A stretch of DNA of 64,000 bases from assembly GCA_031406795.1 (NCBI GenBank), contig JANOHV010000007.1, forward strand, positions 58,842-122,841. The letters run 5' to 3'. Position numbers and translations under genes: made by a program. Position 1 is the stretch's first letter. Each line of letters starts with the position of its first letter. This stretch comes from DATDCY01 sp031406795 [NCBI: Candidatus Rokuibacteriota bacterium]. GTDB taxonomy: Bacteria > JAUVQV01. Shown here one piece after another: positions 1-8,957 of the stretch. A model generated the notes under the pieces. The model was not told where the DNA came from. It saw only the letters and a list, made by a program, of their open reading frames with translations, and searched no databases.

Positions 1-1
1 C

Positions 2-2638
2 GGAAGGGTCCAGGCCGTGGTCACGACCGCGAGCGCCGCCCCGGGAGCCCCCCGGGTCGTGTTCGCCGGCACCCCCACTGCTACGCTCAGGAGCGAGGAC
101 GGCGGGCTGACCTGGACGCAGGTGCTCGCAACGTACACGAGTGCCTTGGCCGCCGACCCGGTCAGCGGCGGCGTCGTCTATGCCGCGACGGCGTCGGGCC
201 TGCAGAAAACCGCCGACTACGGCCTGACCTGGACGAACCTCAACCCATCGATCAGGACCAGCATCGCCGTGAGCCCCTTCGACGGCCAGGTGCTCTTCGG
301 CGGCAGCTATCGGAGCACCGACGGCGGCGCGACGTGGACGGTGATGTCTGGATTGACGTCAGGGTCCTCGACCCCCCATCTCAGTGCATCGCGGGACCCG
401 GCCAACCCCGGGGACCTGCTCTACTTCACCGGCAGCGTCCACCGCAGCCTGGACAACGGCCTGAGTTGGACGCCGGTGAACGTCGGGTTCAACGAGGACT
501 CGGCCGCGCTGGACCCGACGGACCCCCGCTACTATTACGTCGGCGCCTGCGGCGGCACCATCTTCCGCGCGTTCCCCGGCGGGAGTTCGAGCTCTTCGAA
601 TATCGGCGGGCACGTCCACGGGATCGTCGTCGACCCGGGGTCCCACAACCGGGTGTACGCGGCGCGCGACTCCGGCGGCGTCATGGTCAGCCAGGACTTC
701 GGCGCGACCTGGGCCTCGTCAGGAACCGGCGCACCCTCCGGCGTTGTCGAGAACAGGATGTTCTTCGACGCCGACTCCGGGATCATCTACCTGCCGACCT
801 ACGGAGGCCTCTCCGTCAAGAACAGCCGCTGCTCCGACCTCGACCACGACGGCGCCTCCGCCGAGGGCGGGCTCTGCGGCGCGGTCGACTGCAACGATGC
901 CGACGCGGCGCGCAGCCCGTTCAAGAAGGAGAACTGTTTCGACGGGATCGACAACAACTGCACGGAGGCGATAGATTTCGCGGACACCTGGTGCGCCACG
1001 ATGTGCGTGGACGGCGACGGCGACGGGCACTTCCCGCTGCTCTGCGGCGGCGACGACACCAAGGACGCCGACGCGACGATCTACCCCGGCGCCCCCGAGC
1101 TCTGCGACGACAAGGACAACGACGTCGACTTCGTGGTGGACGAGGGGTGCACGCGCTACACGTACTATCGCGACTCCGACCTCGACGGCTTCGGCAACCC
1201 CGATTACACGACCCTTTCCTCCTTCACCACGCCGCCTGTCGGCTTTCTCGCAGACAATCGGGACTGCAACGACTGGGATCTGAACACGCACCCGGGGGCC
1301 GTGGACTTCTGCGGCGATGCGGCCGACAACGACTGCGACGGAACGCCGGACAACGGCTGTCCGACGTTCACGTACTTTGCCGACATGGACGGCGACAGTT
1401 TCGGCGATCAGAGTCGGGTGGTCGTGACGACCGTTACCGATCCCCTCGCCGTCGGGGCGAGCCTGAACAATCTCGACTGCAACGACGCGGCGTACTGGGT
1501 CAACCCCGACGCCCTCGAGGAGTGCGACTGGGTCGACAACAACTGCGACGGGGTCGTCGACGAAGTCTGCGGCCACGCGGCCATGCTCTGGGGCGACAAC
1601 GCCAAGGGACAGGTCGGCGACGGCACCACGACGGACCGCAAGTCCCCGGCGTCGCTGGCCGGGCTCTCCCCGCTCGCGGTTGCCGCCGGCAATCAGCACA
1701 CGCTGGTCGTCAACAACGACGGCACGGTCTGGGCCTGGGGAGTCAACGGGAGCGGTCAGCTCGGCGACGGGACGACGACGACGAGGAAAAGCCCGATCAA
1801 GGTTTCAGGGATCTCCGGCGTCGCCGCGGTCTCGGCCGGGCTGAACCACAGCCTGGCGCTCAAGGCCGACGGCACGGTCTGGGCCTGGGGCGCCAACGGC
1901 AACGGTCAGCTCGGCGACGGCACGACGACCACGAGAAAGACGCCCGTCCAGGTCTTCGGCCTCGCTGGCGTCATCGCCGTGTCGGCGGGCAACTACCACA
2001 ACCTGGCGCTCAAGAGCGACCAGACGGTCTGGGCCTGGGGCAGCAACGGCGACGGCCGGCTTGGCGACGGCACGGCGACCACGCGGAAGACGCCGATCCA
2101 GGTAATCGACACTCTTGCGGGCTTCGAATACGCAATCGCGGTCGCTGCCGGCGGGGACTTCAGCCTGGCAATCGATCAGTACGGGTCCGTCTGGTCCTGG
2201 GGTAGCAACTGCGCCGGGCAGCTCGGTGACGGCTCCACGGTCACCAGGAAGAGTCCAGTCATGGTACCCGGCCTCTCCAACGTCGCATGGGGCATTGCCG
2301 CGGGCGCGAGCCACGGCCTGGCCATGACTGGCGAAGGCGTGATGGCGTGGGGGTCGAACGCGAAGGGGCAACTCGGCGACGGCACGACGACGACGCGCAA
2401 GACGCCCGTGTTGCTGCCGGAGAGCTACAACATCTGGGCGATCGCCGCAGGCGGCAGCCACTCCCTGGCGCTGGGTTGGGTCGGCGATGTCATTGAACTG
2501 CAGGCCTGGGGGAGCAACGGTGACGGGCAACTCGGCGACGGCACCACGACGAACCGGAAGACGCCGGTCGTGGTGCCGGGTCAGAGCGACGCGCTCTTCT
2601 TCGCGGCCGGCGGGGCGCACAGCGTTACGTTGAGATAG
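2..2638 (+). CDS. Secreted-type beta-propeller / MopE-motif / RCC1-repeat protein (5' partial)
   Basis: The reading frame is open to the left edge, so the true start and any signal peptide lie outside. Three architectures follow one another. The first ~260 residues carry BNR/Ycf48-like repeats (SxDGGxTW, SLDNGLSW, SQDFGATW), as in sialidase-type propellers. Residues ~270-520 hold acidic MopE-like units (CND-D-A, GIDNNC, DCNDWD, DNNCDGVVDE) that resemble Ca2+- or metal-binding motifs in outer-surface proteins of proteobacteria. The C-terminus has seven RCC1 units with WGxNGxGQLGDGT cores, enough for one complete seven-bladed propeller. The protein is probably exported or surface-exposed; its substrate is unknown. 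A strong hairpin terminator follows the stop. The domain calls rest on visible motifs; function is inference. Confidence 0.85.
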   Translation, partial: GRVQAVVTTASAAPGAPRVVFAGTPTATLRSEDGGLTWTQVLATYTSALAADPVSGGVVYAATASGLQKTADYGLTWTNLNPSIRTSIAVSPFDGQVLFGGSYRSTDGGATWTVMSGLTSGSSTPHLSASRDPANPGDLLYFTGSVHRSLDNGLSWTPVNVGFNEDSAALDPTDPRYYYVGACGGTIFRAFPGGSSSSSNIGGHVHGIVVDPGSHNRVYAARDSGGVMVSQDFGATWASSGTGAPSGVVENRMFFDADSGIIYLPTYGGLSVKNSRCSDLDHDGASAEGGLCGAVDCNDADAARSPFKKENCFDGIDNNCTEAIDFADTWCATMCVDGDGDGHFPLLCGGDDTKDADATIYPGAPELCDDKDNDVDFVVDEGCTRYTYYRDSDLDGFGNPDYTTLSSFTTPPVGFLADNRDCNDWDLNTHPGAVDFCGDAADNDCDGTPDNGCPTFTYFADMDGDSFGDQSRVVVTTVTDPLAVGASLNNLDCNDAAYWVNPDALEECDWVDNNCDGVVDEVCGHAAMLWGDNAKGQVGDGTTTDRKSPASLAGLSPLAVAAGNQHTLVVNNDGTVWAWGVNGSGQLGDGTTTTRKSPIKVSGISGVAAVSAGLNHSLALKADGTVWAWGANGNGQLGDGTTTTRKTPVQVFGLAGVIAVSAGNYHNLALKSDQTVWAWGSNGDGRLGDGTATTRKTPIQVIDTLAGFEYAIAVAAGGDFSLAIDQYGSVWSWGSNCAGQLGDGSTVTRKSPVMVPGLSNVAWGIAAGASHGLAMTGEGVMAWGSNAKGQLGDGTTTTRKTPVLLPESYNIWAIAAGGSHSLALGWVGDVIELQAWGSNGDGQLGDGTTTNRKTPVVVPGQSDALFFAAGGAHSVTLR

Positions 2639-2665
2639 CGCACCAGAGGATCGGGATTCCCGGCA

Positions 2666-2703
2666 GGGGCGCCGACCTTCAGTCGCGAGGTCGGCGCCCC
2701 TTT
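2666..2703 (+). terminator. Intrinsic terminator after the propeller protein
   Basis: A perfect 13-bp stem (2666-2678 with 2688-2700), a 9-nt loop and TTT at 2701-2703. Outer arms GGATTCCC (2654-2661) and GGGGAATCC (2707-2715) can extend the pairing. It lies 28 bp after the stop codon and upstream of the histidine kinase promoter. Confidence 0.75.
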
Positions 2704-2726
2704 CCGGGGAATCCTGTGGGCAATTC

Positions 2727-2755
2727 TTGACAATGACGGGCCGCGTCCGGAGAAT
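2727..2755 (+). promoter_or_regulatory. Sigma70-type promoter of the PAS kinase
   Basis: TTGACA at 2727-2732, a 17-bp spacer, then GAGAAT at 2750-2755 (4 of 6 match to TATAAT). The kinase ATG is at 2764, so transcription would begin within a couple of bases of the start codon and leave no room for a ribosome-binding site. Confidence 0.5.
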
Positions 2756-2763
2756 CGCCCGGC

Positions 2764-4233
2764 ATGGCAGGCGGGGAGCTCTTTTCGCAGATCTTCTCCC
2801 TCTGTCCCGACGCCATCAACGTCAACCGGCTGCGGGACGGGGTGTTCCTGGCGGTCAACGAGGGCTTCACCCGGCTGACAGGGTACAGCGAGGAGGACGT
2901 CCGGGGGAGATCGGCCCTGGACCTGCAGCTCTGGGTCAATCCCGAAGACCGCAGCCTGCTGCTCGCCCGGCTGCGGTCGGGCGACGAGGTCGCGGATTTC
3001 ACGACGGAATTCCGGCTCAAGAGCGGTCTGACGAAACCCGGCTCCCTCTCCGCGCGGCTGATCGTCGTCGACGGCGAAGAGTGCCTGCTCAGCTACACCC
3101 GCGACATCTCCGAGCGGCAGATGGCCGAGGATGCGCTGCGGCAGTACCACGAGGCCGCGTTCATGATCGAGAACGCGCCGATGGGGATCTACATCGCCCA
3201 GAACGGCCTGCTCGTCTACGGCAACCAGTGGCTGCGCGAGTTCTGCGGCATCGCAATGTCCGATCTGCCGCGCGACCCCTTGAGCGTGGTCGTCCCCGAA
3301 GACCGTGAGCTCGTCCGCGAGCAGATGGTCAAGAGGATGCGCGGCGAAGAGTCGCTGCCCCAGTACACCGTACGCCTCCCGAGGAAGGACGGCTCCATCG
3401 CGCACGTGGAGCTCATCGCCAAGGTGGTGACCTATCGTGGCCTGCCGGCGATACAGGGTTCCATCGTGGACATCTCGGCGAAGGTCGCCGCCGAGCAGCG
3501 GCTCCGCGAATATGCGGCCGAACTCGAAGAGTCCAACCAGCTCAAACTGCTCTTCAACGACATCCTGAGCCACGACCTTATGGACCCGCTCTGGGTGGCC
3601 ACCGGCCAGACGGACCTGCTTGCCGATCGGGTCTCGCCGGAGCACCGGGATGTGCTGCGGTCGATCCAGGCGGCGCTCGCGGAGGCGAGGGAGATCCTCT
3701 CCGACGCCCACGCGTTCCTGCGGCTCAGGGACGACGAGGGACTCTCCTTCGCGTCGCTGGACCTCTGCGCGCTGCTCCGCGAGGTCGCGGCGGCTTTCGC
3801 GCCGGAGATGGCGCAGCAACGGATCGGCGTCGATATGCGCGTCCCGCGGGAACTGCAGGTGGAAGCCAGCCCCGTTTTGCGGCAGGCGTTCTCGAACCTG
3901 CTCTCCAACGCCCTCAAGTATGGGCCCGCGGGTTCGGCGGTGATCGTCGAGGCGCAGGAGGGGCCGCCCGTGCGGGTCGTCTTCCGGAACCGGGGCGAGC
4001 GCATTCCCCCGGAATTCCGCGAGCGGGTCTTTCAGCGCTTCGTCCAGGGGGGCAAGCAAGGCATCAAGGGGGTCGGCCTGGGCCTCGCCATCGTGAGGAG
4101 AATCGCGGACCTCCACGGGGGGAGAGCCTGGGTCGAGGACGACCCGGAGGGCGGGTGCGCCTTCTTCTTCGAGTTCCCGCGCCAGCAGCCGGAAACGGTC
4201 GGCGAAAAGGGTCAAGAGTCTCCAGCTGGTTGA
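2764..4233 (+). CDS. PAS-domain sensor histidine kinase
   Basis: A 489-residue soluble kinase. Two PAS domains (about residues 5-120 and 125-245) precede a HisKA-like helix with the candidate phospho-acceptor in LSHDLMDP (near residue 266) and a HATPase_c domain with N box (SNLLSNALKYGP) and G2 box (GVGLGLAIVRRI). There are no membrane segments or receiver domain, so it should sense a cytoplasmic signal and phosphorylate a regulator encoded elsewhere. The usual DxGxG of the G1 box reads NRGER here, losing both the Asp and the second Gly. This is seen in some divergent kinases and may weaken ATP binding. The start at 2764 fits the promoter just upstream; no Shine-Dalgarno sequence is visible. 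Confidence 0.85.
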   Translation: MAGGELFSQIFSLCPDAINVNRLRDGVFLAVNEGFTRLTGYSEEDVRGRSALDLQLWVNPEDRSLLLARLRSGDEVADFTTEFRLKSGLTKPGSLSARLIVVDGEECLLSYTRDISERQMAEDALRQYHEAAFMIENAPMGIYIAQNGLLVYGNQWLREFCGIAMSDLPRDPLSVVVPEDRELVREQMVKRMRGEESLPQYTVRLPRKDGSIAHVELIAKVVTYRGLPAIQGSIVDISAKVAAEQRLREYAAELEESNQLKLLFNDILSHDLMDPLWVATGQTDLLADRVSPEHRDVLRSIQAALAEAREILSDAHAFLRLRDDEGLSFASLDLCALLREVAAAFAPEMAQQRIGVDMRVPRELQVEASPVLRQAFSNLLSNALKYGPAGSAVIVEAQEGPPVRVVFRNRGERIPPEFRERVFQRFVQGGKQGIKGVGLGLAIVRRIADLHGGRAWVEDDPEGGCAFFFEFPRQQPETVGEKGQESPAG

Positions 4234-4277
4234 ACACGCCCGCCGACTCGGGGATAAGCCGGCGGCGGCCTGCAGAC

Positions 4278-4646
4278 TTACGGGGGAAGTTCCGATTCGT
4301 CCAGTCCGAAGTAGTGGCCGAGTTCGTGGATCACGGTCGTGCGCACCTCCGCGACCGCCTCCGCGCGCGTCTCGCAGGCCCAGAGGATCGGCAAGCGGTA
4401 GATCGCGATGCGGTCGGGGAGCACGGGGGCGTCGGGGCCGCGCTCGGGCAGCGGCACCCCCTGGTAGAGGCCGAAGAGGTCGTCCTGTTCCGGGTCGAGC
4501 CCGAGCGACTCGAGTTCCTCCGCGGTCGGCTCCTCCTCGACGACGACGGCGACGTTTTCCATCGCGCGTGCGAATTCCTCGGGCAGTTCGGTGAGCGCCT
4601 CCTGCACGAGCTCCCGGAATGCGCGGCGGTTGATGCGAATCGGCAT
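4278..4646 (-). CDS. Zincin-like metallopeptidase family protein
   Basis: A 122-residue protein with a HELGHYFGLDE motif near its C-terminus. HExxH with a following Asp/Glu region is the signature of the small zincin family (Pfam Zincin_1, formerly DUF1025). The two His and the Glu would bind zinc and activate water. Length and motif position fit this widespread bacterial family, whose substrates are mostly unknown. It is divergent from ptsP, with 20 bp between start codons, so the two control regions overlap. The product looks cytoplasmic, with no signal peptide. Confidence 0.8.
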   Translation of the reverse strand: MPIRINRRAFRELVQEALTELPEEFARAMENVAVVVEEEPTAEELESLGLDPEQDDLFGLYQGVPLPERGPDAPVLPDRIAIYRLPILWACETRAEAVAEVRTTVIHELGHYFGLDESELPP

Positions 4647-4660
4647 GATGTCGGTATAAT
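4630..4660 (+). promoter_or_regulatory. Candidate ptsP promoter with consensus -10
   Basis: TATAAT at 4655-4660 and TTGATG at 4630-4635, with a 19-bp spacer. The ptsP ATG is at 4667, so the predicted transcription start coincides with the first codon (possible leaderless mRNA). The box overlaps the 5' end of the divergent zincin gene. Confidence 0.5.
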
Positions 4661-4666
4661 GCCCGC

Positions 4667-7021
4667 ATGCCGCCCAGGAAGAAAGAGCCGCTCGGTGTCG
4701 CGACCCTCGAGGACATCGGCCGGCTGATCCTGCACTCGCACGACCTCGACGAGACGCTGCGCAACGTCGCGGACCTGGTCGCCCGGCGCGCCGGCACCGA
4801 TGTCTGTTCGATCTACCTGATCGGCGAAGACGGCGAGACGCTCGTGCTGCGCGCCAGCCACGGGCTGGCGAAGAAGGCGATCGGGAAGGTCAGCATGAAG
4901 TCCACCGAGGGGCTGACCGGCCTGGTCGTGCGCGAGCGGCGCATCGTCGCGGTGCGCGAGCCGCAGCGGCACCCACTCTACCGCTACTTCAAGGAGACGG
5001 GCGAGGAGCGCTTTCACAGTTTTTTCGGCGTCCCGCTGCTCGACCGCGGCGTCCCGGTTGGCGTGCTTGTGCTGCAGACGCGCGAGCCGCGGGATTTCAC
5101 CGCCGTCGAGACGAGCGCGCTCTCCTCAATCGCGTACCAGGTGGCCGCGATCGTCGTGAACGCCCGCCTGCTGGACACCGTGCGGCGCACCGAGGACGCC
5201 GCGCGCCACTACGCGGGGGAGCTCGAGCGGCTGCGCCGCGGCGGCGGGGTGGCGCCGGATGCGGGCCGTGGCCCGGGGCGCGAGTTGCTGCTGCGCGGCA
5301 CCGGGACGAGCCCCGGCTTCGTCATCGGGACGGCGAACCTGATGGACGAGCAGCTCTCCTCGTCCGAGGCGGCCGTCGTCACGCCGGCCGACCCCACGGG
5401 CGAATCGGCCCGTCTGGACAAGGCGCTTGAGGAGACGCGCATCCAGACAATCCTGCTCGAGCAGCAGGTCGCCGGCCGTCTCGCCGAATCCGACGCCGGT
5501 ATTTTCCACACGCACCTGATGGTGCTCGAGGACCGCGGTTTCCTCGAAAAACTGCAGCGTGAAGTCGCCCGCGGCCACGGCGCGGCGACCGCGGTCAAGG
5601 TCGCGGTCGCCGAGTATCTCGAAGCCTTCAGCCGGATGGAGGACCCCTATCTGCGCGAGCGGGCGGCCGACATCCGCGACATCGGCCGGCGCGTCATCGC
5701 GCACCTGGCCGGGCGCGGCACCCCCGACCCGGCGCTCGCGGCCGAGGGCATTCTCGTCGCCGCCGAGATGCTGCCCTCGGACATGGCGGCCCTCGACCCC
5801 GCGCGCGTCCGCGGCATCATCACCGAGCGCGGCGAGCCGACCTCCCACGCCGCGATCATGGCGCGCTCGCTGGGCATCCCCGCGCTGATGGGGGTCAAGG
5901 GCGCGCTGCGTGCCATCAACCAGGGGGACCGGCTGATTCTCGACGCCAACTCGGGGTGCGTCTACATCAACCCCGGCGAGGTTGTCGCCGCCGAATACCG
6001 GCGCCTCGGGGAGGAGCACCGCCGCGAGAGCGACCGCCTCGACGGGATGCGCGACCTGCCGGCGGTCAGCCGGGACGGCGTTCGTGTGACGCTTCGTGCG
6101 AACATCGGTCTGGTCAGCGACCTGGAAGTCGCCCTGCGCAACGGCGCCGACGGCGTCGGTCTCTACCGGACGGAATTCCCCTACATGGTGCGCGAGGGCT
6201 TTCCCAGCCGCACCGACCAGTATCAGCTCTACCGGCGCGTCGTCGAGGGCTTCCGCGGTGCGCCGGTCACGATCCGCACGCTGGATGTCGGGGGCGACAA
6301 GCACCTGCCCTACGCGATGGCGGCGCACGAGGAGAACCCCTTCATGGGGCTGCGCTCGGTGCGGTTCACGCTCGAGAACCCCGAGATCTTCCGCACGCAG
6401 ATCGAGGCGATCCTGATGGCCGGCGCGCACGGGCCGGTGCGGATCCTTTTTCCGCTGATCACCAGCCTCGACGAGGTGCGCCGCTGCAAGGCGGTCGTGG
6501 CGACCGCGCGCGAGAGTCTGACGCGCGAGGGGGTGACGTTCGGGCACGAGGTTCCGCTCGGCATCATGATCGAGGTGCCCGCGGCGGTCTGGCAGGCGCC
6601 GGCGCTCGCCCTCGAAGTGGACTTTTTTTCGGTGGGGACGAACGACCTCGTCCAGTACCTGCTGGCAGCCGACCGGACGAACCCTCTGGTCAGCCGCTAC
6701 TACGACCACCTGCATCCGGCCGTGCTCGCGGCGCTGCGCCACGTGGCCGAGGCGGCGCAACGCGAAAACTGCGGTCTTTCGATCTGCGGCGAAATGGCCA
6801 CCGACCCGCGGGCGTTCCTGCTGCTCTTCGGGCTCGGCTACCGCGAATTCTCGCTGCCGGCGCCCTTCATTCCCCGGATGAAACAGCTGCTCGCGGGGAT
6901 TTCTTCAGCCGCGGCCGCCGAGACCGCCGCCGAGTGCCTGCGCCAGGGCGACGCGTCGCGTATCAAGGCGCTGCTCGACGAGGCGCTGCTGAAGGTCCGG
7001 CCGGACCAACGAGGATCGTGA
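4667..7021 (+). CDS. ptsP: Phosphoenolpyruvate-protein phosphotransferase with GAF domain (EI-Ntr)
   Basis: 784 residues. A GAF domain (about 10-155) is followed by the PTS enzyme I core: the N-terminal region, the phospho-histidine swivelling domain with GEPTSHAAIMARS (active His near residue 394), and the C-terminal PEP-binding TIM barrel with LSICGEMA (active Cys near residue 706). It would autophosphorylate from PEP and pass phosphate to an NPr-type HPr; neither HPr nor an EIIA is in this window. The GAF domain marks it as the nitrogen-type regulatory enzyme rather than the sugar-uptake enzyme I. The chosen ATG gives the family-like N-terminus LEDIGRLILHS. Confidence 0.92.
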   Translation: MPPRKKEPLGVATLEDIGRLILHSHDLDETLRNVADLVARRAGTDVCSIYLIGEDGETLVLRASHGLAKKAIGKVSMKSTEGLTGLVVRERRIVAVREPQRHPLYRYFKETGEERFHSFFGVPLLDRGVPVGVLVLQTREPRDFTAVETSALSSIAYQVAAIVVNARLLDTVRRTEDAARHYAGELERLRRGGGVAPDAGRGPGRELLLRGTGTSPGFVIGTANLMDEQLSSSEAAVVTPADPTGESARLDKALEETRIQTILLEQQVAGRLAESDAGIFHTHLMVLEDRGFLEKLQREVARGHGAATAVKVAVAEYLEAFSRMEDPYLRERAADIRDIGRRVIAHLAGRGTPDPALAAEGILVAAEMLPSDMAALDPARVRGIITERGEPTSHAAIMARSLGIPALMGVKGALRAINQGDRLILDANSGCVYINPGEVVAAEYRRLGEEHRRESDRLDGMRDLPAVSRDGVRVTLRANIGLVSDLEVALRNGADGVGLYRTEFPYMVREGFPSRTDQYQLYRRVVEGFRGAPVTIRTLDVGGDKHLPYAMAAHEENPFMGLRSVRFTLENPEIFRTQIEAILMAGAHGPVRILFPLITSLDEVRRCKAVVATARESLTREGVTFGHEVPLGIMIEVPAAVWQAPALALEVDFFSVGTNDLVQYLLAADRTNPLVSRYYDHLHPAVLAALRHVAEAAQRENCGLSICGEMATDPRAFLLLFGLGYREFSLPAPFIPRMKQLLAGISSAAAAETAAECLRQGDASRIKALLDEALLKVRPDQRGS

Positions 7022-7058
7022 TCCGACTCGCGCGGGCCGGCGCACCTCTGACACGCAC

Positions 7059-7217
7059 GGGAGGGGGTGAACCCCTCCCCTACACACGGGATGCTTCTTC
7101 CATTGCGGGGCGGAATATCACCCCCCACGGAATTCGATCTCTGTCGTAGGGGCGGGATTCATTCCCGCCTGAGTAAGGAAATGACCGTCTGTGGTAGTGG
7201 CGGGATTCATTCCCGCC
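7059..7217. repeat. Cluster of REP-like palindromes
   Basis: Three short palindromes in the ptsP / nitrite reductase intergenic space: GGGAGGGG...CCCCTCCC (7059-7066 and 7072-7079), and two copies of GGCGGGA-TTCAT-TCCCGCC (7151-7169 and 7199-7217). The flank GTCGTAGGGGC before the second recurs at 29.5 and 30.9 kb beside the same kind of palindrome, indicating a dispersed extragenic repeat family. No other gene is seen in 7022-7271. Confidence 0.6.
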
Positions 7218-7231
7218 TGAATCAGATGAAA

Positions 7232-7263
7232 GCCGGCGGGGAAGGACATCCTCCCCCGCCGGC
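7232..7263 (-). terminator. Terminator hairpin of the octaheme nitrite reductase
   Basis: A 10-bp perfect stem (7232-7241 with 7254-7263) plus inner AGGA/TCCT pairing. On the minus strand it is followed by TTTC and begins 8 bases after the nrf-type gene's stop. The U-run is short, so efficiency is uncertain. Confidence 0.55.
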
Positions 7264-7271
7264 GATTCCCT

Positions 7272-8957
7272 CTACTTCGCCGGAGCCGCCGCCGGTGCGG
7301 CCGCGGGCGTGGCGGCCGGCGCCGTTGCCGCGGGCGGGTTCAGGGCGTCGTTGATGATCTTGATGCCCTTCTGCGACTCATCGATCGACTTCGCGATCGA
7401 CTCGCGCGCCAGCTCCGGGTTGTGGTAGCCGTCCGAGTTCTCGGCGGTCCAGTACTCCCAGAGGATGTGCGCCCGCAGGTGCTGGTCCTGCGCCTGCTTG
7501 ATCACGTCGGCGGCAAGGCCGGCCTTCTTGCCCTCGACGATCTTGTCGATCAGGGCCGAAAGCCAGAACTCTGCCTTGCGCAGCTTGCCGCGGGTGTAGG
7601 CCTTCACCGAGTCGATCGCGTACTTTGCGGTCTCCTCGGTGTATTCCTTGTGGCATTTCAGGCAGGTCTCCTTGAGCTGGTAGCGCGGCGAGACGGCGAA
7701 GTGCGAGGTGTACTCCTTGCCGCTCTTCGGGTCCTTGCGCTTCGGCGTGTGGCAGTCGTCGCAGGAGACGCCGCCTTTGGCGTGCTTGGAGTTGTAGAAG
7801 CTCTCGGCCTCCGGGTGCTGGGCCTTCCAGAGCAGGCCGCCCGTGAGCGTGTGCTTGAAGTCGCCGAACGCGATCTGGTTCACGTAGTGGTCGTAGAGTC
7901 CGAGAACGTCCTTGTAGGGGAAGTGGTTGGTGCGCGCGTCGTCGAACTTCACCGGCTGCCCGGTCTTCAGGTCGGTGCCGGGGTTGCAGTTGTACTCGAC
8001 GTGGCACTGCCCGCACAGCAGCCGCGAGTCGTACTTCTCGAGCAGGGCGATCTTGCGCGTGAACCCGCGCACCCCCATGTCGATCACCTCGATCTTCGTG
8101 CGCTTCTCGTCCTTGTGCCAGAGCGTGTCGGCCTCCGGGCGGGTCAGCGCCTGGATCAGCCCGTCGCGCACGATCCGGGGCTTCGCGGCGTGGGGGTCGT
8201 GGCACATGAAGCAGTTCAGGGCGTGCTCGATCGTGCGGGCCACGTCGACCACGTTCGAGGCGCGCGAGAACTTGGCGCCCTTGGCGGCCGGGTCGCCGAG
8301 GTAGGCCCAGTCGAGGATCTGGTCCTGGGACTTGCACTGCATGCAGGTCGCGTTCGCGGCGGCGGCGGTCTGGGGCATCCAGGCCTTCTGCTCGTTGGTC
8401 TCCGGGTGCGTGTCGACCAGGTACTCCCAGGTCGTCTTGCCGGTCTTCTCGGTGACGTAGTGCCAGCCGTTCTTCGGCTGGAAGCGTCCGCCGAAGGCGC
8501 GGTCGACGGCGAACTGGTCGACGACCATCCAGGCGTGGCTGCGCGTCAGGTTGTGCTCTTTTGTGAAGCCGTGCCCCATCATCAACTTGTCCCAGAAGGG
8601 GTTCGGCGAGCGACCCGTCAGCTGGCTCTTCTCGTCGCGCGCGGGGCGGTGGTAGGACATCTCGAGGAAGCTCTCGTACTGCGCCTTGTGGCAGGAGCCG
8701 CAGACTTCCGGGCCCATCCTGGTGACCGGGCGGGTCTTCTCGTCGGCGAGGTGCTTGTCGATCCCGTCGTGGCACTTCTCGCAGCCGACCTTGGTGTGCT
8801 TGCCGCCGGCGTGGAGTTTTTCGATGGTGTCGTGACAACCGTAGCAGTCCGCGATCTTGAAGCCCGGGCCGGCCTTGGCCGCCCCGGCGTCGGTGGCGCT
8901 GAGCGCAATCAGCGCCGCGGCAGCGACGAACCAGGCAACAGCAGGTTTCCGCGTCAT
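7272..8957 (-). CDS. Octaheme nitrite reductase (ammonia-forming, TvNiR/ONR type)
   Basis: 561 residues with a Sec signal peptide (cleavage near ATDAGA) and eight haem motifs. Three CxxCH (Cys38, 59, 86) come first, then CMQCK (Cys205), then four CxxCH (249, 315, 399, 432). CxxCK marks the catalytic haem of NrfA-like enzymes; three extra N-terminal haems define the octaheme class known from Thioalkalivibrio. CHVEY (Tyr322) is followed two residues on by Cys324, matching the Tyr-Cys pair that is covalently linked in TvNiR, and AQHPE supplies the Gln-His pair (380-381). It would reduce nitrite, and perhaps hydroxylamine or sulfite, to ammonia or sulfide in the periplasm. No NrfH-type quinol partner is adjacent. 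Start 8957 is preferred over 8984 because a GGGGGGAG ribosome site precedes it and the signal peptide follows directly. The tail is Ala/Pro-rich. Confidence 0.9.
   Translation of the reverse strand: MTRKPAVAWFVAAAALIALSATDAGAAKAGPGFKIADCYGCHDTIEKLHAGGKHTKVGCEKCHDGIDKHLADEKTRPVTRMGPEVCGSCHKAQYESFLEMSYHRPARDEKSQLTGRSPNPFWDKLMMGHGFTKEHNLTRSHAWMVVDQFAVDRAFGGRFQPKNGWHYVTEKTGKTTWEYLVDTHPETNEQKAWMPQTAAAANATCMQCKSQDQILDWAYLGDPAAKGAKFSRASNVVDVARTIEHALNCFMCHDPHAAKPRIVRDGLIQALTRPEADTLWHKDEKRTKIEVIDMGVRGFTRKIALLEKYDSRLLCGQCHVEYNCNPGTDLKTGQPVKFDDARTNHFPYKDVLGLYDHYVNQIAFGDFKHTLTGGLLWKAQHPEAESFYNSKHAKGGVSCDDCHTPKRKDPKSGKEYTSHFAVSPRYQLKETCLKCHKEYTEETAKYAIDSVKAYTRGKLRKAEFWLSALIDKIVEGKKAGLAADVIKQAQDQHLRAHILWEYWTAENSDGYHNPELARESIAKSIDESQKGIKIINDALNPPAATAPAATPAAAPAAAPAK

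Noticed and set aside
7059-7217. CRISPR-like repeats
   Set aside because: The repeats are palindromes with irregular spacing and no spacers or cas genes; they fit REP-like elements.
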